Shown here in pieces: positions 40,060 through 49,793 of a stretch of 64,000 nt of DNA. Below the pieces are notes generated by a model, which worked only from the letters and a program-made list of their open reading frames with translations, was not told the origin of the DNA and did not search any database. The stretch is from Pseudomonas sp. MYb118 (GTDB taxonomy: Bacteria > Pseudomonadota > Gammaproteobacteria > Pseudomonadales > Pseudomonadaceae), in assembly GCF_040947875.1 (NCBI RefSeq), contig NZ_JBFRXN010000001.1:62001-126000 (forward strand). The letters run 5' to 3'. How positions within the stretch are numbered: position 1 is the stretch's first letter; each line of letters opens with the position of its first letter. The position numbers and the translations under genes are program-made.

Positions 40060-40706
40060 CCGACAACGCCTTCTCCGAGGCCGAACGCGCAGCGGTGTAC
40101 CGTGCCATCGCCGAACGCCGCGACATGCGCCACTTCACTGGCGGCACCGTCGAGCCCGAGCAACTGCGGCGCCTGCTCGAAGCCGCGCACCAGGCGCCGA
40201 GCGTCGGCCTGATGCAGCCCTGGCGGTTCATCCGCATCAGCGACCGCCGCCTGCGCGGGCAGATCCAGGCGCTGGTCGAGGAAGAACGCATGCGCACGGC
40301 CGAGGCCCTCGGCGAGCGCAGTGACGAGTTCATGAAGTTGAAAGTCGAAGGTATCAACGATTGCGCCGAGGTTCTGGTCGCGGCGTTGATGGACGACCGT
40401 GAGCGGCATATTTTCGGGCGTCGCACCTTGCCGGAAATGGACATGGCGTCATTGTCCTGCGCGATCCAGAACCTGTGGCTGGCGTCCCGTGCCGAAGGGC
40501 TCGGCATGGGCTGGGTGTCGTTGTTCGAGCCCCTGGCCCTGGCCGACCTGCTGGGCCTGCCCGCCGGGGCCAAGCCGCTGGCCGTGTTGTGCCTGGGGCC
40601 GGTCAAGGAATTCTATCCGGCGCCGATGCTGGTGCTCGAAGGGTGGGCGCAGGAGCGTCCGCTCAACGAATTGCTGTACGAAAATTATTGGGGAGTGAGT
40701 CAATGA
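40056..40706 (+). CDS. bluB: 5,6-dimethylbenzimidazole synthase
   Basis: 216 residues of the nitroreductase-fold BluB family, which converts FMNH2 with oxygen to DMB, the lower ligand of B12. [23 protein letters not shown] and the [12 protein letters not shown] segment are typical. ATG at 40056 overlaps the cobB stop (ATGA). Its ribosome-binding region lies in REP sequence (ATAGGGCC), so expression may rely on coupling to cobB. Confidence 0.95.
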   Translation: MTDNAFSEAERAAVYRAIAERRDMRHFTGGTVEPEQLRRLLEAAHQAPSVGLMQPWRFIRISDRRLRGQIQALVEEERMRTAEALGERSDEFMKLKVEGINDCAEVLVAALMDDRERHIFGRRTLPEMDMASLSCAIQNLWLASRAEGLGMGWVSLFEPLALADLLGLPAGAKPLAVLCLGPVKEFYPAPMLVLEGWAQERPLNELLYENYWGVSQ

Positions 40707-41611
40707 GTGTGGCGTTGTTGAGTGTCGCCGCGGTTGCGCTGGATGCGCTGCTGGGTGAACCCAAACGCTGGCATCCGCTGGTGGCGTTCGGTCGTTTTGC
40801 CGATCGAATCGAACAACGTTTCAATGGCGGCGGGCGCGGTTGGCGCAGCCATGGCGTGACGGCCTGGGTGATTGCCGTGGTGCCACTGACGCTGCTCGCC
40901 ACGGCGTTTTCCTGGGCGCCCTATGTGGGCTGGATATTCGAGATTCTGGCGCTGTATTGCGCCCTCGGCCTGCGCAGTCTCGGCGAGCACGTCGAGCCGG
41001 TCGCCAAGGCCTTGCGCAGTGACGATCTGGACCAGGCGCGCGAGCGTGTCGGTTACCTGGTCAGCCGGCAGACCAGCGAACTGGACCCGACCGAAGTGGC
41101 ACGCGCTGCCACCGAGTCGGTCCTGGAAAACGGCAGCGATGCGGTGTTTGCCGCGCTGTTCTGGTTTGCCGTGGCCGGCGCGCCCGGCGTGGTGCTCTAT
41201 CGCTTGAGCAACACGCTGGATGCGATGTGGGGCTATCGCAACGAACGCTTCGAGCGATTCGGCTGGGCGGCGGCCAAGATCGACGACGTGCTCAACTACA
41301 TTCCTGCCCGGTTGGTGGCCTTGACCTACGCACTGCTGGGCAAAACCCGACTCGCCCTCAAGTGCTGGCGCACACAGGGCCCGACCTGGGACAGCCCGAA
41401 CGCCGGCCCGGTCATGGCCGCAGGCGCCGGGGCGCTCGGTGTCGAGTTGGGCGGGGCGGCGATTTATCACGGGCAATTGCATCAACGCCCGCAACTGGGC
41501 GAAGGTGCACCGGCGGACGCCGACTCGATTGATCGAGGCTGGCAATTGGTCCAGCGCGGGGTATGGTTATGGCTGCTGATTCTGTGTGCGGGGGCTGAAT
41601 TCTATGCTTGA
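40703..41611 (+). CDS. cobD: adenosylcobinamide-phosphate synthase (CbiB type)
   Basis: 302 residues, several membrane helices. [18 protein letters not shown] at the N-terminus and the [19 protein letters not shown] and [20 protein letters not shown] motifs define CbiB/CobD, which attaches aminopropanol phosphate to adenosylcobyric acid. Overlaps both neighbours (ATGA with bluB, 8 bases with cobC). Confidence 0.95.
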   Translation: MSVALLSVAAVALDALLGEPKRWHPLVAFGRFADRIEQRFNGGGRGWRSHGVTAWVIAVVPLTLLATAFSWAPYVGWIFEILALYCALGLRSLGEHVEPVAKALRSDDLDQARERVGYLVSRQTSELDPTEVARAATESVLENGSDAVFAALFWFAVAGAPGVVLYRLSNTLDAMWGYRNERFERFGWAAAKIDDVLNYIPARLVALTYALLGKTRLALKCWRTQGPTWDSPNAGPVMAAGAGALGVELGGAAIYHGQLHQRPQLGEGAPADADSIDRGWQLVQRGVWLWLLILCAGAEFYA

Positions 41612-42596
41612 ACACGGTGGACGGTTGCGCAAGGCGGCGCTCGAATACGGCATTGCCGAAGCCGATTGGCTCGACCTGTCCAGCGGCCTCGCGCCGTGGC
41701 CATTCGCGGTCCCGGAGATTCCCCTGCGCGCCTGGGCGCGCCTGCCGGAAACCGATGACGGCCTGGAGCAGGCGGCCTGCGAGTATTACGGTGCCGCGCA
41801 GGTGTTGCCGGTGGCCGGTTCGCAAATGGCCATCCAGTTGCTGCCGCGCTTGCGCCGGGCCGGCAAGGTCGGTGTGTTGTCGCCTTGTTACGCCGAGCAC
41901 GCCGAGGCCTGGCGCCGCAATGGCTATGTCGTGCGCGAGGTGGTGGAGCAGGAAGTCGATTTTTTCATCGACAACCTCGATGTGCTGGTGGTGGTCAATC
42001 CGAACAATCCGACCGGCCTGTGCCTGACGCCCACCCGCCTGCTGGAGTGGCATTCGCGCCTGGCCCAGCGTGGCGGCTGGCTGGTGGTGGACGAAGCGTT
42101 CATGGACAACACGCCACAGTTGAGCCTGGCGCCGTTTTCCCATCTGGTCGGCCTGGTGATCCTGCGTTCCTTCGGCAAGTTTTTTGGCCTGGCCGGCGTG
42201 CGTCTGGGCTTTGTCCTGGCCGAGCGCAAGTTGCTCAAGCTGCTCGCTGAACAGGTCGGTCCCTGGGCCGTCAGCGGGCCGACGCGGGTGCTCGGGCAGG
42301 CCTGTCTGCTGGATAGCCAGGCACACGCCCGTCAACGCGTACGCGCCGCCGCGGCGAGCGAGCGCCTGGTGGTGTTGCTGGAAAAACACGGCTTCAAACC
42401 CCAGGGCGGTTGTGCCCTGTTTCAATGGCTGAGCACCGAACACGCCGAAGCGCTGCATGAGTTCATGGCCCTGCGCGGCATTCTGCTGCGCCTGTTTTCC
42501 AACACCAGCAGCCTGCGGTTCGGCCTGCCCGGCGAAGAAGCCGACTGGCTGCGGCTCGACCAGGCGCTGGAAGCCTTCAACAGAGAAACCCGATGA
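41604..42596 (+). CDS. cobC: threonine-phosphate decarboxylase
   Basis: 330-residue PLP enzyme of aminotransferase fold type [23 protein letters not shown] and the PLP-Lys in [17 protein letters not shown] are clear. It makes (R)-1-aminopropan-2-ol phosphate for the cobinamide side chain. The symbol follows Pseudomonas use (Salmonella calls it cobD). Start at 41604 overlaps cobD. Confidence 0.93.
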   Translation: MLEHGGRLRKAALEYGIAEADWLDLSSGLAPWPFAVPEIPLRAWARLPETDDGLEQAACEYYGAAQVLPVAGSQMAIQLLPRLRRAGKVGVLSPCYAEHAEAWRRNGYVVREVVEQEVDFFIDNLDVLVVVNPNNPTGLCLTPTRLLEWHSRLAQRGGWLVVDEAFMDNTPQLSLAPFSHLVGLVILRSFGKFFGLAGVRLGFVLAERKLLKLLAEQVGPWAVSGPTRVLGQACLLDSQAHARQRVRAAAASERLVVLLEKHGFKPQGGCALFQWLSTEHAEALHEFMALRGILLRLFSNTSSLRFGLPGEEADWLRLDQALEAFNRETR

Positions 42597-44044
42597 CCAC
42601 GTTAATGGTGCAGGGCACCACGTCCGACGCCGGCAAAAGCACCCTGGTGACGGCGTTGTGCCGTTGGGCGACGCGCCAGGGTGTGGGTGTCGTACCGTTC
42701 AAACCGCAGAACATGGCGCTCAACAGTGCGGTGACCGCCGACGGTGGCGAGATCGGTCGCGCGCAAGCCGTGCAGGCCCAGGCGGCTTACCTCGACCCGC
42801 ACACCGACATGAACCCGGTGCTGCTCAAGCCCAACAGCGACACCGGCGCCCAGGTGATCATTCACGGGCGCGCGGTCACGACGATGAACGCGGTCGCCTA
42901 CCACGACTACAAGGCCATCGCCATGCAGGCAGTGCTGGCCTCGCACCAGCGCCTGAGTGCGGCGTATCCGCTGGTCATGGTTGAGGGCGCGGGCTCGCCG
43001 GCCGAGATCAACCTGCGCGCCGGTGACATCGCCAACATGGGTTTCGCCGAAGCGGTGGATTGCCCGGTGGTGCTGATCGCCGATATCAACCGGGGTGGCG
43101 TGTTCGCGCATCTGGTCGGCACTCTGGAATTGCTGTCGCCCAGTGAACAGGCGCGGGTCAAGGGCTTCATCATCAACCGTTTTCGCGGCGACATTGCCTT
43201 GCTGCAACCGGGCCTCGACTGGCTGGAGCAACGTACCGGCAAACCGGTGATCGGTGTGTTGCCCTATGTGCTGGACCTGCATCTGGAAGCCGAGGATGGC
43301 ATTGACCAACGCCAAGCCGACAAGGCCGACCAGGTGCTCAAGGTCGTGGTGCCAGTGTTGCCGCGCATCAGCAACCACACCGATTTCGACCCGCTGCGCC
43401 TGCACCCGCAGGTGGACCTGCAATTCGTTGGCCCAGGCCAGGCGATTCCGCCGGCCGACCTGATCATCTTGCCCGGTTCGAAAAGCGTGCGCAGCGACCT
43501 TGCGTACCTGCGTGCCAATGGTTGGGACAGCGCCATCGCCCGCCATCTGCGTTACGGCGGCAAGCTGCTGGGCATCTGCGGTGGCCTGCAAATGCTCGGT
43601 GAGCAGGTGCACGACCCGCTGGGCCTTGAAGGTGCACCGGGCTCCAGTGCCGGGCTGGGCTTGCTGGCGTTCCAGACCCAGCTCGAAGCCGACAAGCAGT
43701 TGCGCAATGTGCGTGGCCGCCTGGCGCTGGAGGATGCGCAGGTCTGTGGTTATGAAATCCACGCCGGCGTGACCACCGGGCCGGCGCTTGAGCAGGCGGC
43801 GGTGTTCCTCGAGGACGGCCGTTGCGATGGTGCACAGAGTGCCGACGGGCAGGTGTTCGGCACCTACCTGCATGGCCTGTTCGAGTCGCCGGCGGCCTGC
43901 GGCGCGTTGTTGCGCTGGGCGGGTTTGCGCGATGTGCAGGAAGTCGATTACCACGGGTTGCGCGAGCGGGATATCGAGCGGTTGGCGGACCTGGTGGAGA
44001 AGCATCTGGATACCGGGCTGTTGCGTAAGCTTTGTGGGATTTGA
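42593..44044 (+). CDS. cobQ: cobyric acid synthase
   Basis: 483 residues. N-terminal ATP domain with [13 protein letters not shown] (about 4-16) and [17 protein letters not shown]-terminal class-I glutaminase-like domain with Cys329 in [12 protein letters not shown]. It amidates positions b, d, e and g. Starts in the cobC stop (ATGA). Followed by a 123-base gap that contains a REP pair. Confidence 0.97.
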   Translation: MTTLMVQGTTSDAGKSTLVTALCRWATRQGVGVVPFKPQNMALNSAVTADGGEIGRAQAVQAQAAYLDPHTDMNPVLLKPNSDTGAQVIIHGRAVTTMNAVAYHDYKAIAMQAVLASHQRLSAAYPLVMVEGAGSPAEINLRAGDIANMGFAEAVDCPVVLIADINRGGVFAHLVGTLELLSPSEQARVKGFIINRFRGDIALLQPGLDWLEQRTGKPVIGVLPYVLDLHLEAEDGIDQRQADKADQVLKVVVPVLPRISNHTDFDPLRLHPQVDLQFVGPGQAIPPADLIILPGSKSVRSDLAYLRANGWDSAIARHLRYGGKLLGICGGLQMLGEQVHDPLGLEGAPGSSAGLGLLAFQTQLEADKQLRNVRGRLALEDAQVCGYEIHAGVTTGPALEQAAVFLEDGRCDGAQSADGQVFGTYLHGLFESPAACGALLRWAGLRDVQEVDYHGLRERDIERLADLVEKHLDTGLLRKLCGI

Positions 44045-44060
44045 GTTGCCTGGGCTGGCC

Positions 44061-44131
44061 TCATCGCGAGCAAGCTCGCTCCTACAGAAGGGCAGTCGAC
44101 CCCTGTAGGAGCGGGCTTGCCCGCGATGAGG
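44061..44131. repeat. REP doublet inside the cob operon
   Basis: ATCGCGAGCAAGCTCGCTCC paired with GGAGCGGGCTTGCCCGCGAT, the only gap of more than a few bases among the ten cob genes. Confidence 0.9.
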
Positions 44132-44167
44132 TCGGTAGCTTCACCACCTATTTTTCAGGATGTCTCA

Positions 44168-44689
44168 ATGCTCCAACTAATCCTCGGCGGCGCCCGCTCC
44201 GGCAAAAGCCGCCTGGCCGAAAAACTCGCCGCCGACAGTGCCCTGGCCGTGACCTACATCGCCACCAGCCAACCCCTGGATGGCGAGATGAACGAGCGGG
44301 TCGCCCACCACCGCGCCCGGCGCCCGGCCGAATGGGCACTGATCGAAGAGCCGGTTGAGCTTGCCCGCGTCCTGCGTGAAAGCGCCCGGGCCGATTATTG
44401 CCTGCTGGTGGATTGCCTGACCCTGTGGATGACCAATCTGCTGATGCTCGACGACCCCCAGCGCCTGACGCAAGAACGCCAGGCGCTGCTCGACTGCCTG
44501 GCAGAGCTGCCGGGTGAAATCATTTTTGTCAGCAACGAGACCGGCATGGGTGTCGTGCCGCTGGGCGAGCTGACCCGCCGTTATGTCGATGAAGCCGGTT
44601 GGCTGCATCAAGCGCTGGCTGAACGTTGTCAGCGTGTGGTGCTGACCGTCGCCGGCTTGCCCCTGACTTTGAAAGGAACTGCGTTATGA
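44168..44689 (+). CDS. cobU: adenosylcobinamide kinase / guanylyltransferase
   Basis: 173 residues. P-loop GGARSGKS at 7-14, [12 protein letters not shown], and the [10 protein letters not shown] segment with the His that takes GMP. It turns adenosylcobinamide into adenosylcobinamide-GDP (also named cobP). AGGA stands 8 bases before the ATG at 44168. Overlaps cobT by ATGA. Confidence 0.95.
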   Translation: MLQLILGGARSGKSRLAEKLAADSALAVTYIATSQPLDGEMNERVAHHRARRPAEWALIEEPVELARVLRESARADYCLLVDCLTLWMTNLLMLDDPQRLTQERQALLDCLAELPGEIIFVSNETGMGVVPLGELTRRYVDEAGWLHQALAERCQRVVLTVAGLPLTLKGTAL

Positions 44690-45741
44690 CCCAATCCTGG
44701 TGGCTGAACCCGTGCAAGCGGATCGACGGCCTGTGCGTCGAACGGGCGCAAGAGCGCCAACAGCAGTTGACCAAACCGGCCGGCTCCCTCGGTCGGCTGG
44801 AGTCGCTGGCGGTGCAATTGGCCGGCCTGCAGGGACAGGTCAAGCCGAGCCTGGCTCAGGTGTGGATCGCCATTTTCGCCGGTGACCACGGGGTGGTGGC
44901 GGAGGGCGTTTCGGCGTTTCCCCAGGAAGTCACCGGGCAGATGCTGCTCAATTTCGTCAACGGCGGCGCGGCGATCAGCGTGCTGGCGCGTCAGCTTGGC
45001 GCTTCGCTGGAAGTGGTCGACCTGGGCACTGTCACATCGACCTTGGACCTGCCGGGCGTGCGCCATTTGCACATCGGCGCCGGCACGGCGAATTTCGCCC
45101 AGGGCCCGGCGATGACCCAGGCCCAGGGCGAGCAGGCGTTGCAGGCCGGTCGTGACAGCGCGCTGCGTGCCCTGGCGAGCGGCGCGCAATTGTTCATCGG
45201 CGGTGAGATGGGCATTGGCAACACCACGGCAGCCAGTGCGCTGGCCTGCGCCTTGCTCGATTGCCCGGTGGCGCACCTGACCGGTCCTGGCACCGGCCTG
45301 GATGCGGCGGGGGTCAGCCACAAGGCGCAGGTCATCGAGCGGGCGCTGGCCCTGCACGCAGCGCAGCGTGGCGATGCCCTGCACACCCTGTTCAACCTCG
45401 GCGGTTTCGAGATCGCCGCGCTGGTCGGCGCCTACCTGGCCTGTGCCCAGGAGGGCGTTGCGGTGCTGGTGGACGGCTTCATTTGCAGCGTCGCCGCGTT
45501 GCTGGCCGTGCGCCTGAATCCGCAGGTACGCCCGTGGCTGTTGTTCGGTCATCGTGGTGCCGAGCCGGGCCATCGTCACGTGCTCGAAACCCTTGAAGCC
45601 GAGCCGGTGCTGGAACTCGGCCTGCGCCTGGGCGAGGGCAGTGGTGCCGCGCTGGCGGTGCCGCTGTTGCGCCTGGCGTGCGAGCTTCACGGGCAAATGG
45701 CGACGTTCACCGAAGCGGCCGTGGCGGATCGTCCGGCATGA
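44686..45741 (+). CDS. cobT: nicotinate-nucleotide:DMB phosphoribosyltransferase
   Basis: 351 residues. [57 protein letters not shown] and [15 protein letters not shown] (catalytic Glu) are typical CobT blocks. It activates the DMB made by BluB to alpha-ribazole phosphate. Overlaps both neighbours. Confidence 0.96.
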   Translation: MTQSWWLNPCKRIDGLCVERAQERQQQLTKPAGSLGRLESLAVQLAGLQGQVKPSLAQVWIAIFAGDHGVVAEGVSAFPQEVTGQMLLNFVNGGAAISVLARQLGASLEVVDLGTVTSTLDLPGVRHLHIGAGTANFAQGPAMTQAQGEQALQAGRDSALRALASGAQLFIGGEMGIGNTTAASALACALLDCPVAHLTGPGTGLDAAGVSHKAQVIERALALHAAQRGDALHTLFNLGGFEIAALVGAYLACAQEGVAVLVDGFICSVAALLAVRLNPQVRPWLLFGHRGAEPGHRHVLETLEAEPVLELGLRLGEGSGAALAVPLLRLACELHGQMATFTEAAVADRPA

Positions 45742-46313
45742 CCCTGCGCCTGGACCTGCTGCGCCACGGCGAGACCGAACTGGGCGGCGGCCTGCGCGGC
45801 AGCCTCGACGATGCGTTGACCGACGCCGGCTGGGCGCAGATGCGCGCGGCGGTGATCGAGCAGGGGCCGTGGGATCGGCTGGTCAGCTCGCCGTTGCAGC
45901 GCTGTGCGCGCTTTGCCGAGGAACTGGGTGCAAGGCTCGGCTTGCCGGTGCAACTGGACAGCGACCTGCAAGAGCTGCACTTCGGTGCCTGGGAAGGGCA
46001 GAGTGCAGCGGCGCTGATGCAGACCGATGCCGAGGGGCTGGGCTTGTTCTGGGCAGACCCGTATTCGTTCACGCCGCCGCAAGGGGAGGCGGTCGCGGAC
46101 TTCTCCGCGCGGGTGTTGGCCGCTGTTGCCCGGCTGCACGCCGGCCATGCCGGCGAGCGGGTGCTGCTGATCAGTCATGGTGGGGTCATGCGCCTGTTGC
46201 TGGCGCAGGCACGCGGATTGCCCCGTGAGCAGTTGCTCAACGTCGAGGTCGGTCACGGAGCGCTGTTTTCCCTGCACGTCGAGACCGGCGTCATCCTCAA
46301 GGAAGCGAGCTGA
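45738..46313 (+). CDS. alpha-ribazole phosphatase (histidine phosphatase family)
   Basis: 191 residues with the RHGE phosphohistidine motif at 9-12 and a later SHGG motif. It should remove the phosphate from alpha-ribazole phosphate or from adenosylcobalamin phosphate. Called cobC in Salmonella; the symbol is left blank to avoid confusion with the decarboxylase. ATGA overlap with cobT. Confidence 0.9.
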   Translation: MTLRLDLLRHGETELGGGLRGSLDDALTDAGWAQMRAAVIEQGPWDRLVSSPLQRCARFAEELGARLGLPVQLDSDLQELHFGAWEGQSAAALMQTDAEGLGLFWADPYSFTPPQGEAVADFSARVLAAVARLHAGHAGERVLLISHGGVMRLLLAQARGLPREQLLNVEVGHGALFSLHVETGVILKEAS

Positions 46314-46315
46314 GC

Positions 46316-47047
46316 ATGTTGCCGTTCTGGATCGCCCTGCAATTTCTCAGCAGCCTGCCGATTCGCCTGCCCGGCATGCCGACGCCGCAGGAATCGGGGC
46401 GTTCGCTGTTGTTCTATCCGCTGGTGGGCCTGTTGTTCGGCGTGATCCTGTGGGCGCTGAACGGAGTGTTGCTCGGTGCGCCCTTGCTGCTGCATGCGGC
46501 GTTGTTGCTGACGGCGTGGGTGCTGCTCAGCGGCGCCCTGCACCTCGACGGCCTGGCGGACAGCGCCGATGCCTGGCTGGGCGGTTTCGGCGATCGCGAG
46601 CGTACGCTGACGATCATGAAAGACCCGCGCAGCGGCCCGATTGCGGTGGTGACGCTGGTACTGGTGCTGTTGCTCAAGTTCTGTGCGTTGGTGGCGCTGA
46701 TCGAGCAGCAACAGATGGTGCTGCTGATCATCGTGCCGTTGATCGGTCGCAGTGCGTTGTTGGGGCTGTTTTTGACGACGCCCTATGTGCGGGCGGGTGG
46801 TTTGGGCCAGGCGTTGGCGGATCATCTGCCGCGGTTGGCCGGCAAGCAGGTGTTGGCTGTCAGCGCATTGGCTTGTGTGTTGATTGGCGGGTTCAGTGGG
46901 GCGTTTGCCGTGGTGTTGGCGGCGTTGGTGTTTGTCTGGTTGCGGCGGGTGATGCTGCGGCGGCTGGGGGGCACGACGGGGGATACGGCGGGGGCGTTGC
47001 TGGAGTTGCTGGAGGTGGTGGTGTTGGTGGGGGTTGTGTTGGTTTGA
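46316..47047 (+). CDS. cobS: adenosylcobinamide-GDP ribazoletransferase
   Basis: 243-residue membrane enzyme (also cobV) joining GDP-cobinamide and alpha-ribazole. FWIALQFLSSLPIRLPG and GALHLDGLADSADAWLGGFGDRERTL.IMKDPRSGP carry the conserved Asp-rich site. The final 150 bases are strikingly G/T-rich on the coding strand. Last gene of the cob operon; a REP pair follows. Confidence 0.95.
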   Translation: MLPFWIALQFLSSLPIRLPGMPTPQESGRSLLFYPLVGLLFGVILWALNGVLLGAPLLLHAALLLTAWVLLSGALHLDGLADSADAWLGGFGDRERTLTIMKDPRSGPIAVVTLVLVLLLKFCALVALIEQQQMVLLIIVPLIGRSALLGLFLTTPYVRAGGLGQALADHLPRLAGKQVLAVSALACVLIGGFSGAFAVVLAALVFVWLRRVMLRRLGGTTGDTAGALLELLEVVVLVGVVLV

Positions 47048-47071
47048 GAGGTTTGGGGTGGGTGAGATAAC

Positions 47072-47146
47072 CCATCGCGAGCAGGCTCGCTCCCACAGGG
47101 GGCCGCTGTACACAGAACAATTGTGGGAGCGAGCCTGCTCGCGATG
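47072..47146. repeat. REP doublet after cobS
   Basis: ATCGCGAGCAGGCTCGCTCC and GTGGGAGCGAGCCTGCTCGC, inverted. Confidence 0.9.
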
Positions 47147-47212
47147 GGCGCACTGCGGACTTGCCCAGAATCGCGCTCTGCCGGACACTTGTAACTTGAT
47201 TTAACTCAGTCG

Positions 47213-47226
47213 CGGGTATATACACG
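47213..47226. promoter_or_regulatory. candidate MarR operator, upstream copy
   Basis: CGGGTATATACACG, 4 bases before the marR start; matches the palindrome at 47658 at 13 of 14 positions. Confidence 0.6.
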
Positions 47227-47230
47227 CACC

Positions 47231-47635
47231 ATGCTCGACTCCCAATGTTTATGCATCAACCTGCGTCGCGCCGCCCGTGGCGTCAGCAGGCATTACGACG
47301 GCGCTCTGGATGGCTTCGGCATCAACGTCGCCCAGTATTCTTTGCTGTGCAATCTGCAGCGCCTGGATCAGCCGAGCATATCGGTCCTGGCGGAAGCCAT
47401 GGGTCTGGATCGCAGTACCCTGGGGCGTAATCTGCGGGTGCTGGAGGGCGAAGGGCTGGTCACGCTGGTCGAGGGCGAGGACATGCGCAATCGCATCGTC
47501 AAGCTCACCGAGACCGGTGCACAGCGCCTGGTCGCGGCCTTGCCAGCCTGGGAAGCGGCGCAACAACGATTGGTTGATCGCCTGGGTGCCGAAAAACGAG
47601 AAACCTTGCTCAAGCTGCTGGACGAACTGGCCTGA
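47231..47635 (+). CDS. MarR family transcriptional regulator
   Basis: 134 residues, winged helix-turn-helix. SISVLAEAMGLDRSTLGRNLRVLEGEGLV is the recognition region and the wing follows (TLVEGEDMRNRIVKLTETG). The operator-like palindrome lies both before it and before the downstream MFS gene, so it probably represses itself and the transporter. Effector unknown. Confidence 0.9.
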   Translation: MLDSQCLCINLRRAARGVSRHYDGALDGFGINVAQYSLLCNLQRLDQPSISVLAEAMGLDRSTLGRNLRVLEGEGLVTLVEGEDMRNRIVKLTETGAQRLVAALPAWEAAQQRLVDRLGAEKRETLLKLLDELA

Positions 47636-47657
47636 GGCCGGTTTTTCCGACTTTAAG

Positions 47658-47671
47658 CGGGTATATACCCG
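47658..47671. promoter_or_regulatory. candidate MarR operator, downstream copy
   Basis: Perfect palindrome CGGGTATATACCCG, 18 bases before the MFS start. Confidence 0.65.
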
Positions 47672-47689
47672 TGACCGGAGAATAAGAAA

Positions 47690-48898
47690 ATGACATCGAT
47701 GTGGCGTACTTGCGGATGGGTCCTGCTGGGGAGTGCGATCATTCTCGCGTTGTCCCTGGGCGTGCGGCATGGCTTCGGGCTGTTCCTGGCGCCGATGAGT
47801 GCCGAATTCGGCTGGGGCCGGGAAACCTTTGCCTTTGCCATTGCCTTGCAGAACCTGATCTGGGGCCTGGCGCAACCCTTCACCGGCGCGCTGGCCGACC
47901 GTTTCGGCGCGGCCAAAGTGGTGCTCATCGGGGGTGTGCTCTACGCAGCGGGCCTGGCGTTGATGGGCCTGTCGGATTCCGCCCTGACCCTGTCGCTCAG
48001 TGCCGGCCTGTTGATCGGCATCGGCCTGTCGGGCACCTCGTTCTCGGTGATCCTCGGCGTGGTCGGGCGCGCCGTGCCGCCGGAGAAACGCAGCATGGGC
48101 ATGGGGATCGCCAGTGCCGCCGGCTCCTTCGGCCAGTTCGCCATGTTGCCCGGCACGCTGGGCTTGATCGGCTGGCTGGGCTGGTCGGCGGCCTTGCTGG
48201 TGCTGGGCCTGCTGGTGGCGCTGATCGTGCCGCTGGTGAGCATGCTCAAGGACAAGCCGTTACCGGTGGTCGGCCACGAACAGACGCTCTCCGAAGCGCT
48301 GCGCGAAGCCTGTTCGCATTCGGGGTTCTGGCTTCTGGCGTTCGGTTTTTTCGTCTGCGGATTCCAGGTGGTATTCATCGGCGTGCATTTGCCGGCGTAC
48401 CTGGTGGATCAGCATCTGCCTGCGACGGTCGGCACCACGGTGCTGGCGCTGATCGGCCTGTTCAATATTTTCGGCACCTACACCGCAGGCTGGCTCGGCG
48501 GGCGCATGTCCAAGCCGCGCTTGCTCACCGGTCTGTACCTGCTGCGCGCGGTGGTGATCGTGCTGTTCCTGTGGGCGCCGGTGACGACCACCACGGCCTA
48601 CCTGTTTGGCATGGCGATGGGCTTTTTGTGGCTGTCGACCGTGCCATTGACCAACGGCACCGTGGCGACCTTGTTTGGCGTACGAAATCTGTCCATGCTC
48701 GGTGGCATCGTGTTCCTGTTCCATCAGCTGGGTTCGTTCCTGGGCGGCTGGTTGGGCGGGGTGGTGTATGACCGAACCGGGAGCTACGACTTGATCTGGC
48801 AGGTAGCGATTCTCTTGAGCCTGATGGCCGCCGCGCTGAACTGGCCGGTGCGCGAGCGCCCGGTGGCGCGTCTGCAAACGCAGATGAGCGCAACATGA
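47690..48898 (+). CDS. MFS transporter (monocarboxylate/oxalate-type)
   Basis: 402 residues, 12 membrane helices. GVRHGFGLFLAPMSAEFGWGRE and GALADRFGAAKV are typical of the monocarboxylate-porter-like MFS branch. CGGAGAATAAG precedes the ATG. Encoded 54 bases after marR and probably controlled by it. Stop overlaps a 40-codon gene. Confidence 0.9.
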   Translation: MTSMWRTCGWVLLGSAIILALSLGVRHGFGLFLAPMSAEFGWGRETFAFAIALQNLIWGLAQPFTGALADRFGAAKVVLIGGVLYAAGLALMGLSDSALTLSLSAGLLIGIGLSGTSFSVILGVVGRAVPPEKRSMGMGIASAAGSFGQFAMLPGTLGLIGWLGWSAALLVLGLLVALIVPLVSMLKDKPLPVVGHEQTLSEALREACSHSGFWLLAFGFFVCGFQVVFIGVHLPAYLVDQHLPATVGTTVLALIGLFNIFGTYTAGWLGGRMSKPRLLTGLYLLRAVVIVLFLWAPVTTTTAYLFGMAMGFLWLSTVPLTNGTVATLFGVRNLSMLGGIVFLFHQLGSFLGGWLGGVVYDRTGSYDLIWQVAILLSLMAAALNWPVRERPVARLQTQMSAT

Positions 48899-49017
48899 AC
48901 AGCCTCTGGCCGCGGCTTGCCGTGATCGCGGCAGGCATTCTGTTGCTGGCCCTGGTGTGGTGGGGCTGGCAGCAGGGCGGGCTGGCTCTGATGCAATTGG
49001 GCATGGGCGCTTGCTAG
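48895..49017 (+). CDS. 40-residue single-pass membrane peptide
   Basis: ATG overlaps the MFS stop (ATGA), stop TAG at 49015. The peptide has one hydrophobic helix (about residues 7-25, rich in Leu, Ala and Trp) ending in a VWWGWQQGG turn and a C-terminal Cys. The coupling and composition suggest a real small protein associated with the transporter; no family recognised. Confidence 0.6.
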   Translation: MNSLWPRLAVIAAGILLLALVWWGWQQGGLALMQLGMGAC

Positions 49018-49071
49018 CACGCCGCGAGGGCGAGTAAGTTCGTTTCAGAAGACTTTGAAGGATGCCTGGAC

Positions 49072-49623
49072 ATGTTGACGCGCTGGCTTGCCGTTCCCGC
49101 TTTACTGATTGCCTTTACCGGACTGGCGCACGCCGCTGAATGTCCGGAGCTGTTGCAGGGCTCGCTGCCCAAATTGCGCGCCAAGGAGTCCATTGACCTG
49201 TGCCAGAGTTTCGCCGGCAAACCGCTGGTGGTGGTCAATACCGCGAGTTTTTGTGGCTTCGCTCCGCAGTTCAAAGGCCTTGAAGCGCTGAACCAGCAAT
49301 ACAAGAGCCAAGGGCTGGAGGTGATTGGCGTCCCTTCCAACGACTTCAAGCAGGAGTCCAAGGATGGCGAGGAAACCGCCAAGGTGTGTTACGTCAACTA
49401 CGGCGTGACCTTCACCATGACCGAGCCGCAGCCGGTGCGAGGGGATGACGCGACGCATCTGTTCAAGGTGCTGGCGGCGCAGAGCAGCGCGCCGAAGTGG
49501 AATTTCTACAAATACGTGGTCGATCGCAAAGGCAAGGTGATCGCCAATTTCTCCAGCCTGACCAAGCCGGATGATCCGGCCTTCATCAGCGCCGTGGAGA
49601 AGGCCCTGGCCTCGCAGCCCTGA
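49072..49623 (+). CDS. periplasmic glutathione peroxidase-like protein
   Basis: 183 residues with signal peptide (cleavage after AHA, about residue 21). [18 protein letters not shown] contains the peroxidatic Cys61 (Cys, not Sec). [16 protein letters not shown] supplies the conserved Trp-Asn. Bacterial members usually use thioredoxin-like reductants. ATG at 49072 preceded by AAGGA. Confidence 0.9.
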   Translation: MLTRWLAVPALLIAFTGLAHAAECPELLQGSLPKLRAKESIDLCQSFAGKPLVVVNTASFCGFAPQFKGLEALNQQYKSQGLEVIGVPSNDFKQESKDGEETAKVCYVNYGVTFTMTEPQPVRGDDATHLFKVLAAQSSAPKWNFYKYVVDRKGKVIANFSSLTKPDDPAFISAVEKALASQP

Positions 49624-49634
49624 TCGTCACGCAT

Positions 49635-49674
49635 AAAAAAGCCCCGCCTTCGTAAGGAGAGCGGGGCTTTTTTT
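49635..49674 (+). terminator. intrinsic terminator after the peroxidase
   Basis: AAAAAAGCCCCGC / GCGGGGCTTTTTTT stem with a 13-base loop. Confidence 0.92.
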
Positions 49675-49678
49675 GTCC

Positions 49679-49790
49679 CTGTAGGAGCGAGCATGTCGAG
49701 GCGTCGAACCGTCGCGATGGTGGCTCAGACACCGCTGGATGTCAGGCACCCAGCGTTATCGTTGACGACCATTACAGGTTCAAGCGTCGA
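49679..49790. repeat. degenerate REP remnant
   Basis: Begins CTGTAGGAGCGAGCATGTCG and keeps a GTCGCGATGG end, but the hairpin is broken by an insertion; a diverged inverted partner may be present near 49766 (GACGACCATTACAGG). Confidence 0.6.
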
Positions 49791-49793
49791 CCA

